64,000 nucleotides of DNA from Bacillus sp. 123MFChir2 (GTDB taxonomy: Bacteria; Bacillota; Bacilli; Bacillales; Bacillaceae_G). Each line of letters begins with the position of its first letter. The first letter of the stretch is position 1. The notes under the pieces were generated by a model that worked only from the letters and a program-made list of their open reading frames with translations, was not told where the DNA came from and searched no databases. The DNA is taken from contig NZ_KB910926.1 in NCBI RefSeq assembly GCF_000383235.1, positions 62,001 to 126,000 of the forward strand. Reading direction: 5' to 3'. This document shows, piece by piece, positions 1 through 8,611 of this stretch. Made by a program: the position numbers and the translations under genes.

Positions 1-1
1 A

Positions 2-505
2 GAGGCAGAAAGGCAACAAAAGAACCATGTTAAACAAGAGGAAACGGTAAAAGGGACAGAAAAAACAAAAGAAGAAGAGAAAAAGGCTGAGACGCAAGCT
101 ATTATTTTTAGCGGACGTGAATTATTTATGCAAACGTATAAAGATTTTTATAAACAAGCACCTATGTCTCAGAAATTACTTGGTATGGGGTATGGTGGTA
201 ACCTTAAAGATATCTCAGAACTAAAAATAATTGAGCGAGATTTCCATGATTGGTTTTATACCTTTGGAATTATCGGTTTTATTTTTCTTATGATTCCATT
301 TCTGTATTATGGTTTGAGAATCCTAATGGTATTAATAACAAGGTTCCGTGAAGTATTTACGGTTAAGTACGCATTGTTAGCTGCTGGTCTTGGGCTAGCA
401 TTAGGAATTGCTTTTACAGCAGGTCATGTGTTAACGGCACCAGGAGTAAGTATTTACTTTGTTGTATTATTAGCATATTTAATCGTTGATTTAGAAATAG
501 AATAA
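2..505 (+). CDS. O-antigen ligase-like membrane protein, C-terminal part (5' end outside window)
   Basis: The reading frame is open from the left edge, so only the last 167 residues are visible. They begin with a very charged stretch rich in Glu and Lys (about residues 1-32), probably an extracytoplasmic or cytoplasmic loop. A segment containing FHDWFYTFGIIGF follows, then two or three hydrophobic helices to the C-terminus. A conserved His just before a membrane helix, followed by a G-x-x-G helix, is typical of the Wzy/WaaL O-antigen ligase or polymerase family. Two glycosyltransferases follow, so a role in assembling a cell-surface glycan is likely. The family call rests on a fragment and the substrate is unknown. 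Confidence 0.7.
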   Translation, partial: EAERQQKNHVKQEETVKGTEKTKEEEKKAETQAIIFSGRELFMQTYKDFYKQAPMSQKLLGMGYGGNLKDISELKIIERDFHDWFYTFGIIGFIFLMIPFLYYGLRILMVLITRFREVFTVKYALLAAGLGLALGIAFTAGHVLTAPGVSIYFVVLLAYLIVDLEIE

Positions 506-518
506 TGGAAGAATAAGA

Positions 519-547
519 GCTAGCATGATGTTAGCTTTTATTTTTTG
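519..547 (+). terminator. Likely rho-independent terminator after the ligase-like gene
   Basis: A GCTAGC...GTTAGC stem (one wobble pair) is followed by a T-rich tract. It ends the upstream gene before the glycosyltransferase at 591. Confidence 0.55.
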
Positions 548-590
548 CTATAGTAAAAAATGAGAAAATATATTTAATGGAGGAAAAAAG

Positions 591-1721
591 ATGAAAGTGC
601 TACATATGAATGCTGGAGCAGAAACAGGTGGCGGAAAAACGCATATTATTTCACTTTTGTCGCAATTCCCGAAAGATGTAGTAGAACTAGCGGTATTTGA
701 AGAAGGTGCAATAGCAAGCGAGGCGAGGGTATTAGGAATAAAAGTACATGTTTTTTCACAATCATCTCGTTATGATATATCCATTCTTTCAAAAATACGT
801 TCTTTTATTAATAAAGAAGGTTTTGATATTGTCCATACCCATGGAGCAAGAGCTAACTTTTATCTTTCCCTATTAAAGAGAAAGGTAAATGCCAAATGGG
901 TTACAACTGTGCACAGTGACCCAACGTTGGATTTTATGAAGCGTGGTTTAAAAGGTTGGATTTTTACAAAGTTAAATTTACGTTCGTTTCAGAAAGTTGA
1001 TTTATTTTTTGCTATTACAGAACGTTTTAAGATGAATACGGTAACACTAGGTGTACCAGAAGAGAAAATTTGCACAATCTATAACGGAATTGAATATGAT
1101 CGTAAGTTGGCAAAGCCTTATAATTTAAAAGAGAATTTTGATATACAAGAAGATGTATTTACAGCGATTCAAGTAGCCCGTTTACATCCTGTTAAAGGGC
1201 ATGAAATATTATTTGAAGCGTTGCAAAACACAACAATTCCAAAAATTAAAGTGCTGTTACTTGGTGATGGGCCAATTGAGAATGAGTTAAAAGAAACAGT
1301 GAAACAAAAAGGATTAGAAGATAAAGTTCTATTTTTAGGACATCGTGAAGATGCAAAGAATTTATATGCCGCAGCGCATATAAATTTATTAACATCGTAT
1401 AGTGAAAGTTTCCCCCTTGTTTTATTAGAAGGGGCGAATCAACGTTTAACCCCTATTGCTACAGATGTTGGTGATATGTCACAACTTATTGTTGATAACA
1501 CATATGGCTGGATTGTTCCAATTGGTGATGCGGTGGCTCTTACTCGTGCGTTAGAAGAGGCATATGAAAAATGGAAAAATGGTGAATTAGTAGAGATGGG
1601 TGAGCGTTTGTATACCCATGCCTCTTCTCATTTTTCGTTACGGAATTTATATGAAAATACGTATGAGGCGTATGAGAAGGTTTTGTCTGGCAGTAATGAT
1701 TATGTAAAAGTAAGAGGTTAG
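591..1721 (+). CDS. GT4-family glycosyltransferase
   Basis: This 376-residue protein fits a retaining GT-B glycosyltransferase of the GT4 group. It opens with MKVLHMNAGAETGGGKTH, the glycine-rich acceptor-side loop seen in these enzymes. The C-terminal donor domain shows IQVARLHPVKGHE, LLGDGP and the E-x7-E motif (ESFPLVLLE, about residues 274-282), which binds the nucleotide sugar. There is no signal peptide, so it acts on the cytoplasmic face. The ATG follows a good GGAGG site. It lies between an O-antigen-ligase-like protein and a TagA-like transferase, consistent with building an undecaprenyl-linked surface glycan. The sugar specificity cannot be read from sequence. Confidence 0.88.
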   Translation: MKVLHMNAGAETGGGKTHIISLLSQFPKDVVELAVFEEGAIASEARVLGIKVHVFSQSSRYDISILSKIRSFINKEGFDIVHTHGARANFYLSLLKRKVNAKWVTTVHSDPTLDFMKRGLKGWIFTKLNLRSFQKVDLFFAITERFKMNTVTLGVPEEKICTIYNGIEYDRKLAKPYNLKENFDIQEDVFTAIQVARLHPVKGHEILFEALQNTTIPKIKVLLLGDGPIENELKETVKQKGLEDKVLFLGHREDAKNLYAAAHINLLTSYSESFPLVLLEGANQRLTPIATDVGDMSQLIVDNTYGWIVPIGDAVALTRALEEAYEKWKNGELVEMGERLYTHASSHFSLRNLYENTYEAYEKVLSGSNDYVKVRG

Positions 1722-1769
1722 AATAATTAGTAGTGGAAAAAGATATTTGAAATAGAGAGGATTGTAAAC

Positions 1770-2510
1770 ATGGCAGTGCAAACAATTGATATTTTAGGCG
1801 TGCCCTTCTCAACGATGACAATGGAAGAAACAGTTCGTTATATAATGCAGCAGCTAGAACAAGAACGAGAGAATACATTTCAAGTTGTAACAGCCAATCC
1901 TGAAATTGTGATGTGTGCCAAAAAGGATACTGTGTTTCATCAAACGCTTCTTCAGGTAGATCTTATTACACCAGATGGGATTGGTGTTGTAAAGGCAAGT
2001 GGTATGCTAGGAACACCGTTAAAAGAACGTGTGGCAGGTTTTGATTTAATGTGTAATTTGTTTGAAACGTTATCACAAGAAAAGAAGGCTGTATCTGTTT
2101 TTTTACTTGGAGCAAAGCCGCACGTTATCGAAAGAGCTGCCCAAACTTTAACAGAAAGATATGCAGCTGTATCTATTGTTGGAACACAAGATGGATATTT
2201 TGAACAAGAGAAAGAAGAAGAAATTATCGAACGTATTCAAGAAGTGAAGCCGGACATCTTACTGGTTGCGCTTGGATTTCCGAGACAGGAAAACTTTATT
2301 CAAAATAATAAACATCGTTTACATACAAAAGTAGCTGTTGGCGTTGGTGGTAGCTTTGATGTTTGGGCTGGAGAAGTAAAGCGTGCTCCGAGATGGATTC
2401 AAGCTATTCACTTAGAGTGGTTTTACCGTTTGTGCAGTAATCCAACGCGCTGGCGTCGTCAACTCGTATTAGTTGAATTTTTAAAAGAGGTTGTTCGGTC
2501 GAAAAAGTAG
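1770..2510 (+). CDS. WecB/TagA/CpsF-family glycosyltransferase
   Basis: A 246-residue GT26 protein of the usual family length. Family landmarks are the N-terminal GVPFSTMTMEE segment, VTANPEIVMCAK, the PDG triplet (LITPDGIGVV) where the catalytic Asp of TagA sits, and the C-terminal GVGGSFDVWAGEVKRAP block. Family members transfer N-acetylmannosamine or a similar sugar to undecaprenyl-PP-GlcNAc at the membrane, as in the first committed step of wall teichoic acid synthesis. Here it follows a GT4 enzyme by 48 bp, probably in one operon. In the B. cereus group this arrangement could serve a secondary wall polysaccharide or exopolysaccharide rather than classical teichoic acid, so no symbol is given. 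Confidence 0.88.
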   Translation: MAVQTIDILGVPFSTMTMEETVRYIMQQLEQERENTFQVVTANPEIVMCAKKDTVFHQTLLQVDLITPDGIGVVKASGMLGTPLKERVAGFDLMCNLFETLSQEKKAVSVFLLGAKPHVIERAAQTLTERYAAVSIVGTQDGYFEQEKEEEIIERIQEVKPDILLVALGFPRQENFIQNNKHRLHTKVAVGVGGSFDVWAGEVKRAPRWIQAIHLEWFYRLCSNPTRWRRQLVLVEFLKEVVRSKK

Positions 2511-2530
2511 CGAAATATCGCTGCTTTTTC
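2502..2530 (+). terminator. Terminator overlapping the tagA-like stop codon
   Basis: AAAAAG-T-AGCGA pairs with TCGCT-G-CTTTTT around an AATA loop and ends in a T tract. It closes the polysaccharide gene cluster. Confidence 0.7.
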
Positions 2531-2725
2531 TTTTGTAAACAGCTATTTGTAGGAGCACTTGTTTACAGGGGGACTTGTCTATTCATTCTATGTATGAGGC
2601 GTTTTTTTGTGGAAATGATAAGAAGCATATGAGAAATGATTATGTTTACATATAAATTGTTTTACTTATATGATATACATATGTAAAATATTATGTAAAG
2701 ACACCTGTATTGAGGAGGGCCTGTA

Positions 2726-3925
2726 GTGGGAAAAATTAAAGAAATCTCAAATCGAAAGCTTCTCGGAATTGCTGGGCTTGGTTGGCTATTTGATGCAATG
2801 GATGTTGGGATTCTTTCATTTATTATTGCTGCTTTACAAAAAGAATGGCAGCTTAGTGCACAGCAGATGGGATGGATCGGTAGTATTAACTCCATCGGAA
2901 TGGCAGTTGGAGCACTCGTATTTGGGATATTAGCAGATAAAATCGGCCGAAAATCTGTTTTTATTATTACATTATTATTATTTTCTATTGGAAGTGGATT
3001 AAGTGCTTTATCAACAACATTAACCGTATTTCTTATCCTTCGTTTTTGTATTGGGATGGGTCTTGGAGGAGAGCTGCCTGTTGCATCAACACTTGTATCT
3101 GAAAGTGTTGCGGCGCACGAACGCGGTAAAATTGTCGTTTTATTAGAAAGCTTTTGGGCTGGTGGATGGTTAATTGCTGCTCTCATCTCATATTTTATTA
3201 TTCCAACATACGGTTGGCAAACAGCGATGGTTTTAAGTGCGATTCCAGCTTTTTATGCATTATATTTACGATGGAGTTTACCTGATTCACCGCAATTTCA
3301 AAAAGTAGAACAAAAGCAATCTGTATTTGCAAACATAAAGGCTGTTTGGTCAGGAGAGTACAGGCGAGCGACGATTATGCTTTGGATTCTATGGTTTTGT
3401 GTCGTGTTTTCCTATTATGGAATGTTTCTTTGGCTTCCAAGTGTATTAGTGCTAAAGGGATTTAGTTTAATTAAAAGTTTTCAATATGTGTTGATTATGA
3501 CATTTGCGCAGCTTCCCGGTTATTTTACAGCCGCTTGGTTTATTGAACGTTTTGGCCGGAAGTTTGTATTAATCACATACTTATTTGGAACGGCATGTAG
3601 TGCATATTTCTTTGGAGCGGCAGATTCAGTGATTACGCTAATGATTGCAGGTATGTTGCTTTCATTCTTTAATTTAGGAGCTTGGGGAGCATTATATGCG
3701 TATACGCCGGAGCAGTATCCAACTATTATTCGTGGTACGGGGGCTGGGATGGCAGCGGCATTTGGACGCATTGGGGGTATTTTAGGACCGTTATTAGTTG
3801 GCTATCTCGTAGCCACGCATGCTTCGCTCTCTTATATTTTTACAATCTTTTGTACGGCCATTATAATTGGTGTTCTCGCTGTCCTTGTGCTTGGACAGGA
3901 AACAAAACAACGAGAATTGGTATAA
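2726..3925 (+). CDS. niaP: MFS transporter, NiaP (YceI) type, probable niacin uptake
   Basis: A 399-residue twelve-helix major facilitator. The N-terminus (ISNRKLLGIAGLGWLFDAMDVGIL) and the central FCVVFSYYGMFLWLPS and NLGAWGALYAYTPEQYPT blocks closely resemble what I recall of B. subtilis NiaP/YceI, a niacin importer. The cytoplasmic loop signatures ADKIGRK and ERFGRK between helices 2/3 and 8/9 are intact. The start is GTG, preceded by a GAGGAGGGCC ribosome site. It stands alone with its own terminator. Substrate assignment is by family resemblance; a related aromatic-acid or sugar porter role cannot be excluded. Confidence 0.82.
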   Translation: MGKIKEISNRKLLGIAGLGWLFDAMDVGILSFIIAALQKEWQLSAQQMGWIGSINSIGMAVGALVFGILADKIGRKSVFIITLLLFSIGSGLSALSTTLTVFLILRFCIGMGLGGELPVASTLVSESVAAHERGKIVVLLESFWAGGWLIAALISYFIIPTYGWQTAMVLSAIPAFYALYLRWSLPDSPQFQKVEQKQSVFANIKAVWSGEYRRATIMLWILWFCVVFSYYGMFLWLPSVLVLKGFSLIKSFQYVLIMTFAQLPGYFTAAWFIERFGRKFVLITYLFGTACSAYFFGAADSVITLMIAGMLLSFFNLGAWGALYAYTPEQYPTIIRGTGAGMAAAFGRIGGILGPLLVGYLVATHASLSYIFTIFCTAIIIGVLAVLVLGQETKQRELV

Positions 3926-3930
3926 TGAAA

Positions 3931-3957
3931 AAGGAAGCTGTGTATGGCTTCTTTTTT
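3931..3957 (+). terminator. Terminator after the NiaP-like gene
   Basis: A GAAGC/GCTTC stem flanked by an A-run and a T-run lies directly after the stop codon. Confidence 0.6.
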
Positions 3958-4069
3958 CATTATTTTCTGATAAAAATATGATATATTTGATAGAAAAAGG
4001 GATTATTTCTAAAAAAGCGAATGTATACAACAAGGCGTATGGACAAAAGGATTAGGTGGTTGGGCAGAC

Positions 4070-4786
4070 ATGAAGATTTTAATTGTAAATGAAAGAGAAG
4101 AAAATAGAGGTCAATTAATAGACTTTTTCACAGAACATGTAAATAATTTGGAATGCTTTGAAGCAAAAACGGGAATGGAATCACTGCAACTAGCGAAAAA
4201 GCATACGCCAGATTTTATTTTTCTAGATACATATTTACCAGACGGAACAGGATTTGAAATTGCAGGATTGCTGTGCCAATTAACATTAAGCACAAAATTT
4301 ATATTTACAGGGAATGAGATAAAAGACGCTATTATATCATTTCGTTTCAATGCTTTCTATTATTTGTTGCAACCATTTGAGCAGGAAGATTTGCAATTTT
4401 TACTGCATAGTATTCAGCGAGAAAAAATAAAACAAAGAAAGAATCGATTGCAAAAGCTTCCAATTGAGAGTCATAAAGGAATTACATATATTTTTCCGGA
4501 TGATATTGTATACATAAGCAAGAATAAAGAAAATAAAACCGTTTCTATTTATACAAATAATAATCAATATATTTCCACATATACATTACAAGAATTAGAA
4601 GGTAAACTAGCGGCATATGATTTTTTGCGTGTGCATAAAAGTTATCTTATTAATGTTATGTATGTAAGAGAATTAAAGCCTTATTATAATGGGACGTATA
4701 ATTTATATTTAGAAAATTATGGTAATCAGTCAATTCCTGTTAGCCGAAATTATGTAAAACGACTCCGAAATAAAATTGAGTTGTAG
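4070..4786 (+). CDS. LytTR-family response regulator with an atypical receiver domain
   Basis: A 238-residue protein with an N-terminal CheY-like receiver (residues 1-115) and a C-terminal LytTR DNA-binding domain (about 135-238; the VHKSYLINVMYV and PVSRNYVKRLR blocks are typical). The phospho-acceptor Asp is D53 (FIFLDTYLP) and T80 is present. The normally invariant Lys of the YLLKPF motif is replaced by Gln (Q101, YYLLQPF), and the N-terminal acidic pair is reduced to N7-E8. No histidine kinase is adjacent. It lies just upstream of cstA in the same direction. In enterobacteria LytTR regulators (BtsR, YpdB) control CstA-family pyruvate transporters, so control of cstA is a reasonable inference. 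Confidence 0.85.
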   Translation: MKILIVNEREENRGQLIDFFTEHVNNLECFEAKTGMESLQLAKKHTPDFIFLDTYLPDGTGFEIAGLLCQLTLSTKFIFTGNEIKDAIISFRFNAFYYLLQPFEQEDLQFLLHSIQREKIKQRKNRLQKLPIESHKGITYIFPDDIVYISKNKENKTVSIYTNNNQYISTYTLQELEGKLAAYDFLRVHKSYLINVMYVRELKPYYNGTYNLYLENYGNQSIPVSRNYVKRLRNKIEL

Positions 4787-4851
4787 CAGTTTGTGGCGGA
4801 ATTTGGACATGTTACATTAGGAAACACTCATCATAAGGAATGTAGTTTCTA

Positions 4852-4866
4852 ACTATTCTGAAAATT
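4852..4866 (+). promoter_or_regulatory. Possible CodY box upstream of cstA
   Basis: ACTATTCTGAAAATT matches 13 of 15 positions of the CodY consensus AATTTTCWGAAAATT and lies about 45 bp before the cstA start. Repression in rich medium would suit a starvation transporter, but this is motif evidence only. Confidence 0.45.
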
Positions 4867-4909
4867 TAGTACAATTCCCTCTAAGATATAACATAGGAGG
4901 GGATTATGT

Positions 4910-6985
4910 TTGAAAGTATGGAAATCTATTTTACTTTGGGGTGTGATTGCGGCTTTAGGAGCAGCGGGATTTGCAGTGTTAGCATTATCTCGCGGTGAAA
5001 CAATTAATGCGGTTTGGTTACTTGTTGCTGCTGTTTCTGTCTATGCTGTTGCGTATCGGTTTTATAGTAAATTTATTGCTAGAAAAGTTTTTGAATTGGA
5101 TGACAATCGAAAAACACCAGCAGAGCTTTTAAATGATGGAAAAGATTATGTTCCGACCAATAAATGGGTCTTATTCGGACACCATTTCGCTGCAATCGCC
5201 GGAGCTGGTCCATTAGTCGGTCCTATTTTAGCTGCACAGATGGGATATTTACCAGGAACACTTTGGATTATTGTTGGCGTTGTGTTAGCCGGGGCTGTTC
5301 AAGACTTCATAATTTTGTTTGCATCTATGCGTCGCAATGGAAAATCGCTTGGTGAAATGATTAAAGCAGAGATTGGTCCTATAACAGGTTTTATTGCAAT
5401 GATTGGTATTTTGGGCATTATGATTATTTTATTAGCGGTATTAGCTCTTGTTGTGGTAAAAGCGCTTGTAGGAAGTCCGTGGGGAATGTTTACAATTGCA
5501 GCAACCATTCCAATTGCTATTTTAATGGGTGTATATATGCGTTACATTCGTCCAGGTCGTGTTGGAGAAGGTTCAGTTATCGGCATTATTTTACTTCTTT
5601 TGTCAATTGTAGCAGGTCAATATGTAGCGGAAAATCCAGCGCTTGCGACTATGTTTACATTTAAAGGTGAAACAATTGCTATTATGCTAATTATTTATGG
5701 ATTTATTGCTTCTGCATTACCTGTTTGGCTATTACTTGCACCGCGTGACTATTTAAGTACGTTTTTAAAAATCGGAACAATTGTTGGTTTAGCGCTCGGT
5801 ATCATCATTGTTGCACCAGATTTACAAATGCCGGCAGTTTCAAAATTTATTGATGGAACAGGTCCAGTATTTGCGGGGAATTTATTTCCATTTTTATTTA
5901 TTACAATTGCTTGCGGGGCTGTATCTGGTTTCCATGCGCTTGTTTCTTCTGGTACAACTCCAAAAATGATAGAGCGAGAAGGACATGCACAGCCAATTGG
6001 TTACGGTGCTATGCTGATGGAATCATTTGTTGCAGCAATGGCGATGATTGCAGCTTGTGTACTAACGCCAGGTATATATTTTGCAATAAATAGTCCGCCA
6101 GCAGTTATTGGAACGGATGTAACACAGGCAGCACAAGTAATTAGTTCTTGGGGATTTACTATAACGCCAAATGAATTGAAAGAGTTAGCTGCAAACGTTG
6201 GAGAACAAACAATATTATCTCGTACAGGCGGAGCACCGTCGTTTGCAATTGGGATGGCTCATATTTTTTCTCAAGTAATTGGCGGGAAAGCATTAATGGC
6301 ATTTTGGTATCACTTTGCCATTTTATTTGAAGCTCTCTTTATCTTAACAACGATTGATGCAGGGACGCGTGTTGGTCGGTTTATGATTCAAGATATTTTA
6401 GGGCACGTTTATAAACCATTTGCAAAAACAGATTCAATACTTTCTAATATTGTTGCAACAACACTTTGCGTACTAGGATGGGGATATTTCTTATACCAAG
6501 GGGTAATTGATCCGCTTGGCGGTATTAATACATTATGGCCGCTCTTTGGAATTGCCAATCAAATGTTAGCTGGGATTGCATTGTTACTTGGAACGACTGT
6601 TTTGTTTAAAATGGGAAAAAAGGTATACGTCTGGGTGACGCTCGTTCCGACAACGTGGTTACTAATTGTTACGATGACAGCCGGCTATCAAAAGTTATTT
6701 CATGAAAATCCGAAAATTGGATTCCTGTCTCATGCAAAAGTGTTCCAAAATGCACTAGACAAAGGGAAACTATTAGCACCAGCAAAAAACGTAGGACAGA
6801 TGAAACAAATTATTCTTAATGATTATATTGATGCAGCGCTTTGTGGAATTTTTATGCTTGTTGTAATCGCGGTATTGATATCGTCTATTAGAATATGGAT
6901 ACAAGTATTGAATAATAAAGCAACACCTTTAAAAGAAGCAGCGTATGTTCCACGTGATGAAAGCGAGGCACAGCATTATGCTTAA
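4910..6985 (+). CDS. cstA: Carbon starvation protein CstA (pyruvate/peptide transporter family)
   Basis: A 691-residue polytopic membrane protein, normal length for CstA. Recognisable family blocks include FGHHFAAIAGAGPLVGPILAA near residue 90, QDFIILFASMRRNGKSLGEM, the central SGFHALVSSGTTPKM, and the late GTRVGRFMIQD and LWPLFGIANQ segments. Family members import pyruvate or peptides under carbon limitation. The start is a TTG, because the upstream ATG at 4906 is out of frame and the AGGAGGGG site is properly spaced for TTG. It overlaps the ybdD-like gene downstream by 8 bp. A CodY-like box and an orphan LytTR regulator lie upstream. Confidence 0.93.
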   Translation: MKVWKSILLWGVIAALGAAGFAVLALSRGETINAVWLLVAAVSVYAVAYRFYSKFIARKVFELDDNRKTPAELLNDGKDYVPTNKWVLFGHHFAAIAGAGPLVGPILAAQMGYLPGTLWIIVGVVLAGAVQDFIILFASMRRNGKSLGEMIKAEIGPITGFIAMIGILGIMIILLAVLALVVVKALVGSPWGMFTIAATIPIAILMGVYMRYIRPGRVGEGSVIGIILLLLSIVAGQYVAENPALATMFTFKGETIAIMLIIYGFIASALPVWLLLAPRDYLSTFLKIGTIVGLALGIIIVAPDLQMPAVSKFIDGTGPVFAGNLFPFLFITIACGAVSGFHALVSSGTTPKMIEREGHAQPIGYGAMLMESFVAAMAMIAACVLTPGIYFAINSPPAVIGTDVTQAAQVISSWGFTITPNELKELAANVGEQTILSRTGGAPSFAIGMAHIFSQVIGGKALMAFWYHFAILFEALFILTTIDAGTRVGRFMIQDILGHVYKPFAKTDSILSNIVATTLCVLGWGYFLYQGVIDPLGGINTLWPLFGIANQMLAGIALLLGTTVLFKMGKKVYVWVTLVPTTWLLIVTMTAGYQKLFHENPKIGFLSHAKVFQNALDKGKLLAPAKNVGQMKQIILNDYIDAALCGIFMLVVIAVLISSIRIWIQVLNNKATPLKEAAYVPRDESEAQHYA

Positions 6986-7181
6986 AACGGTAATTGGCAT
7001 ATGGAAATATCGAAAACAATTTATTAGTTTGCTTGTTGGTGTACCAAGTTATGAAAAGTATGTTGCACATATGAAACAACATCATCCAAATGAGCAAGTA
7101 TTATCTCGAAAACAATTTTTTGCTGAAGCGCAAGAAGCAAGATTTAACGCAAAGGGCGGTAAAATTTCAAGATGTTGTTAG
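6978..7181 (+). CDS. YbdD/YjiX-family small protein (DUF466), CstA partner
   Basis: A 67-residue protein with the YbdD-family pattern: a short hydrophobic N-terminal stretch, GVPSYEKYVAHMKQHHP, then the C-terminal RKQFFAEAQEARF and a final RCC. YbdD-like proteins are almost always encoded directly after CstA-type transporters, and Escherichia coli has both cstA-ybdD and btsT-yjiX. The ATG at 6978 overlaps the cstA stop and has a GCGAGG site. An upstream in-frame ATG at 6945 would bury the start inside cstA without a ribosome site, so the shorter form is preferred. The biochemical role is unknown; a transporter accessory function is inferred from linkage. Confidence 0.85.
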   Translation: MLKTVIGIWKYRKQFISLLVGVPSYEKYVAHMKQHHPNEQVLSRKQFFAEAQEARFNAKGGKISRCC

Positions 7182-7194
7182 CGAGGTTATAGTG

Positions 7195-7223
7195 AAAAAG
7201 GAGCGAGATTTCGCTCTTTTTTT
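7195..7223 (+). terminator. Terminator of the cstA operon
   Basis: A GAGCGA/TCGCTC stem with a GATT loop is followed by seven T residues. Confidence 0.75.
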
Positions 7224-7240
7224 AAGTTTCACGTGAAACA

Positions 7241-7431
7241 TCTATAGGAATCGATCTTAATTTTTCGACATATAGATTGCGGTTATGCAGAAGAGCCTAC
7301 ACTTGCTTTCTCCCTTTGTTTTACCTTGCATGTGGCAGGGAAGGGTGCTAATTGCTTCTATGAATGGCCAGATGCTCTCGCCCACCGAAAAGAATGGTTT
7401 TATGTCGCTTTTAAAATTTGGATTTATATAG
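7241..7431 (+). repeat. About 190-bp dispersed repeat (family A), forward copy 1
   Basis: This copy shares the family A landmarks in order: a TATA-rich end with TTTTTCGACATA, GATTGCGGTTATGCAG, CACTTGCTTTCTC, GCATGTGGCAG, GGCCAGATGCTCTCGCCCAC, and a closing TTTTATGTCG...GGATTTATATA that is the imperfect inverted complement of the left end. It fills most of the 353-bp gap between ybdD and the GGDEF gene. Confidence 0.8.
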
Positions 7432-7534
7432 AAAAAATGGTTGGGAGTTATAGAGATATAATATACAATGATAAGTAGGAAAGGGACAATTTTTTTGTAA
7501 AGTGTTAAGTTGTAGAAAGGCCAGGTATACGTTT

Positions 7535-8575
7535 ATGCTAGACGATCTATTTATTAATACAACTATTATTCTTTCCTTTATTTTTGTTGGAGGTCAACTT
7601 TTAAAAAATATTTCATTAAAAGAGTCGTTACCATTTGAAGTAAAATGTTTTGTTGGGATTATAACGGGTGCTTTAGGTACTCTGCTTATAAAGTTTGGTA
7701 TTCAAATTGAAGGTGTAATGTTAGATTTACGATATCTTGCGGTAATATTAGCTGCTATTATTGGTGGTCCTATTGCAAGTTTACTATGTGCTAGCATTCT
7801 TTTAATTGCACGTTCGGTATTTATAGATCATGCAACGGTTTCACCTGTAGGTGTTCTTTTACTAACGGGTATAGGGTGTGCCCTGATTTCAACATTTCGC
7901 ATTCCTATGTTGAAAAAATGGGTATGGTTACATGTTTATTGCTTAACAATTTCATTGATTGCAATTTATTTTGTTTTCCAAGATGTTTTTGTATTAAACC
8001 TATACTTACTTATTAGCATCACGATAGGATATATTACTTTCTTAAGCGCACATTATGTTTTGCAATCAAACGAGTTGTTTCATGTAATGAAACAGCAAGC
8101 AACGATAGATGAATTAACAGGGCTCGGGAATGTTCGTAAGTTTGATACAGAATTGAATAGACATATTGAAGATAAGAAAAGCGATGAAAGGTCGCTCTGT
8201 TTATTGTTAGTAGATATTGATCATTTCAAGCATGTGAATGATAAGCATGGGCATCCAGCAGGTGATGAAGTTTTACAGCAAATAGGAGTAATTTTGAAGA
8301 ATAGTTCTCCATTTCCGCATTTAGTGTTCCGAAAAGGTGGGGAAGAATTTGCTTTATTATTACCAAATTCAACATTACAGTTCGCTGTAGATATAGGGGA
8401 AAAAATTCGGACAGATGTAGAGAAACATGTGTTTCAATTGCAAAATAATAGTTGTATACATATCACGATTTCAGTAGGTACTTCCATTTATAAAGATTCA
8501 CCACAAGAGTTTATTCAACTTGCAGATGATGCATTGTATTCTTCTAAACGAAATGGTAGAAATCGTGTCTCATAA
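7535..8575 (+). CDS. Membrane diguanylate cyclase (5TM LytS-like sensor plus GGDEF)
   Basis: A 346-residue protein with about five or six N-terminal hydrophobic helices (residues 1-180) resembling the 5TMR-LYT sensor, then a GGDEF domain starting at TIDELTGLGNVRKFD. The active-site motif is GGEEF (RKGGEEFALLL), and VDIDHFKHVNDKHGHPAGD carries the metal-binding Asp, so it should make cyclic di-GMP. No RxxD inhibitory site is present five residues before GGEEF. The layout matches B. subtilis DgcK (YhcK). The ATG at 7535 has an AGAAAGG site; a GTG at 7502 has none. It stands alone, flanked by a repeat and a bidirectional terminator. Confidence 0.88.
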   Translation: MLDDLFINTTIILSFIFVGGQLLKNISLKESLPFEVKCFVGIITGALGTLLIKFGIQIEGVMLDLRYLAVILAAIIGGPIASLLCASILLIARSVFIDHATVSPVGVLLLTGIGCALISTFRIPMLKKWVWLHVYCLTISLIAIYFVFQDVFVLNLYLLISITIGYITFLSAHYVLQSNELFHVMKQQATIDELTGLGNVRKFDTELNRHIEDKKSDERSLCLLLVDIDHFKHVNDKHGHPAGDEVLQQIGVILKNSSPFPHLVFRKGGEEFALLLPNSTLQFAVDIGEKIRTDVEKHVFQLQNNSCIHITISVGTSIYKDSPQEFIQLADDALYSSKRNGRNRVS

Positions 8576-8611
8576 AAAATAAAGTCGTCACTAATGACGA
8601 CTTTATTTTTT
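8574..8611. terminator. Bidirectional terminator between the GGDEF gene and pdxK
   Basis: A perfect AAAGTCGTCA/TGACGACTTT stem with a short loop is flanked by A and T runs and serves the two convergent genes. Confidence 0.85.

Noticed and set aside
2662-3186. 174-codon frame on the minus strand
   Set aside because: It is antisense to the NiaP-like transporter, has no ribosome site and its product is low-complexity.
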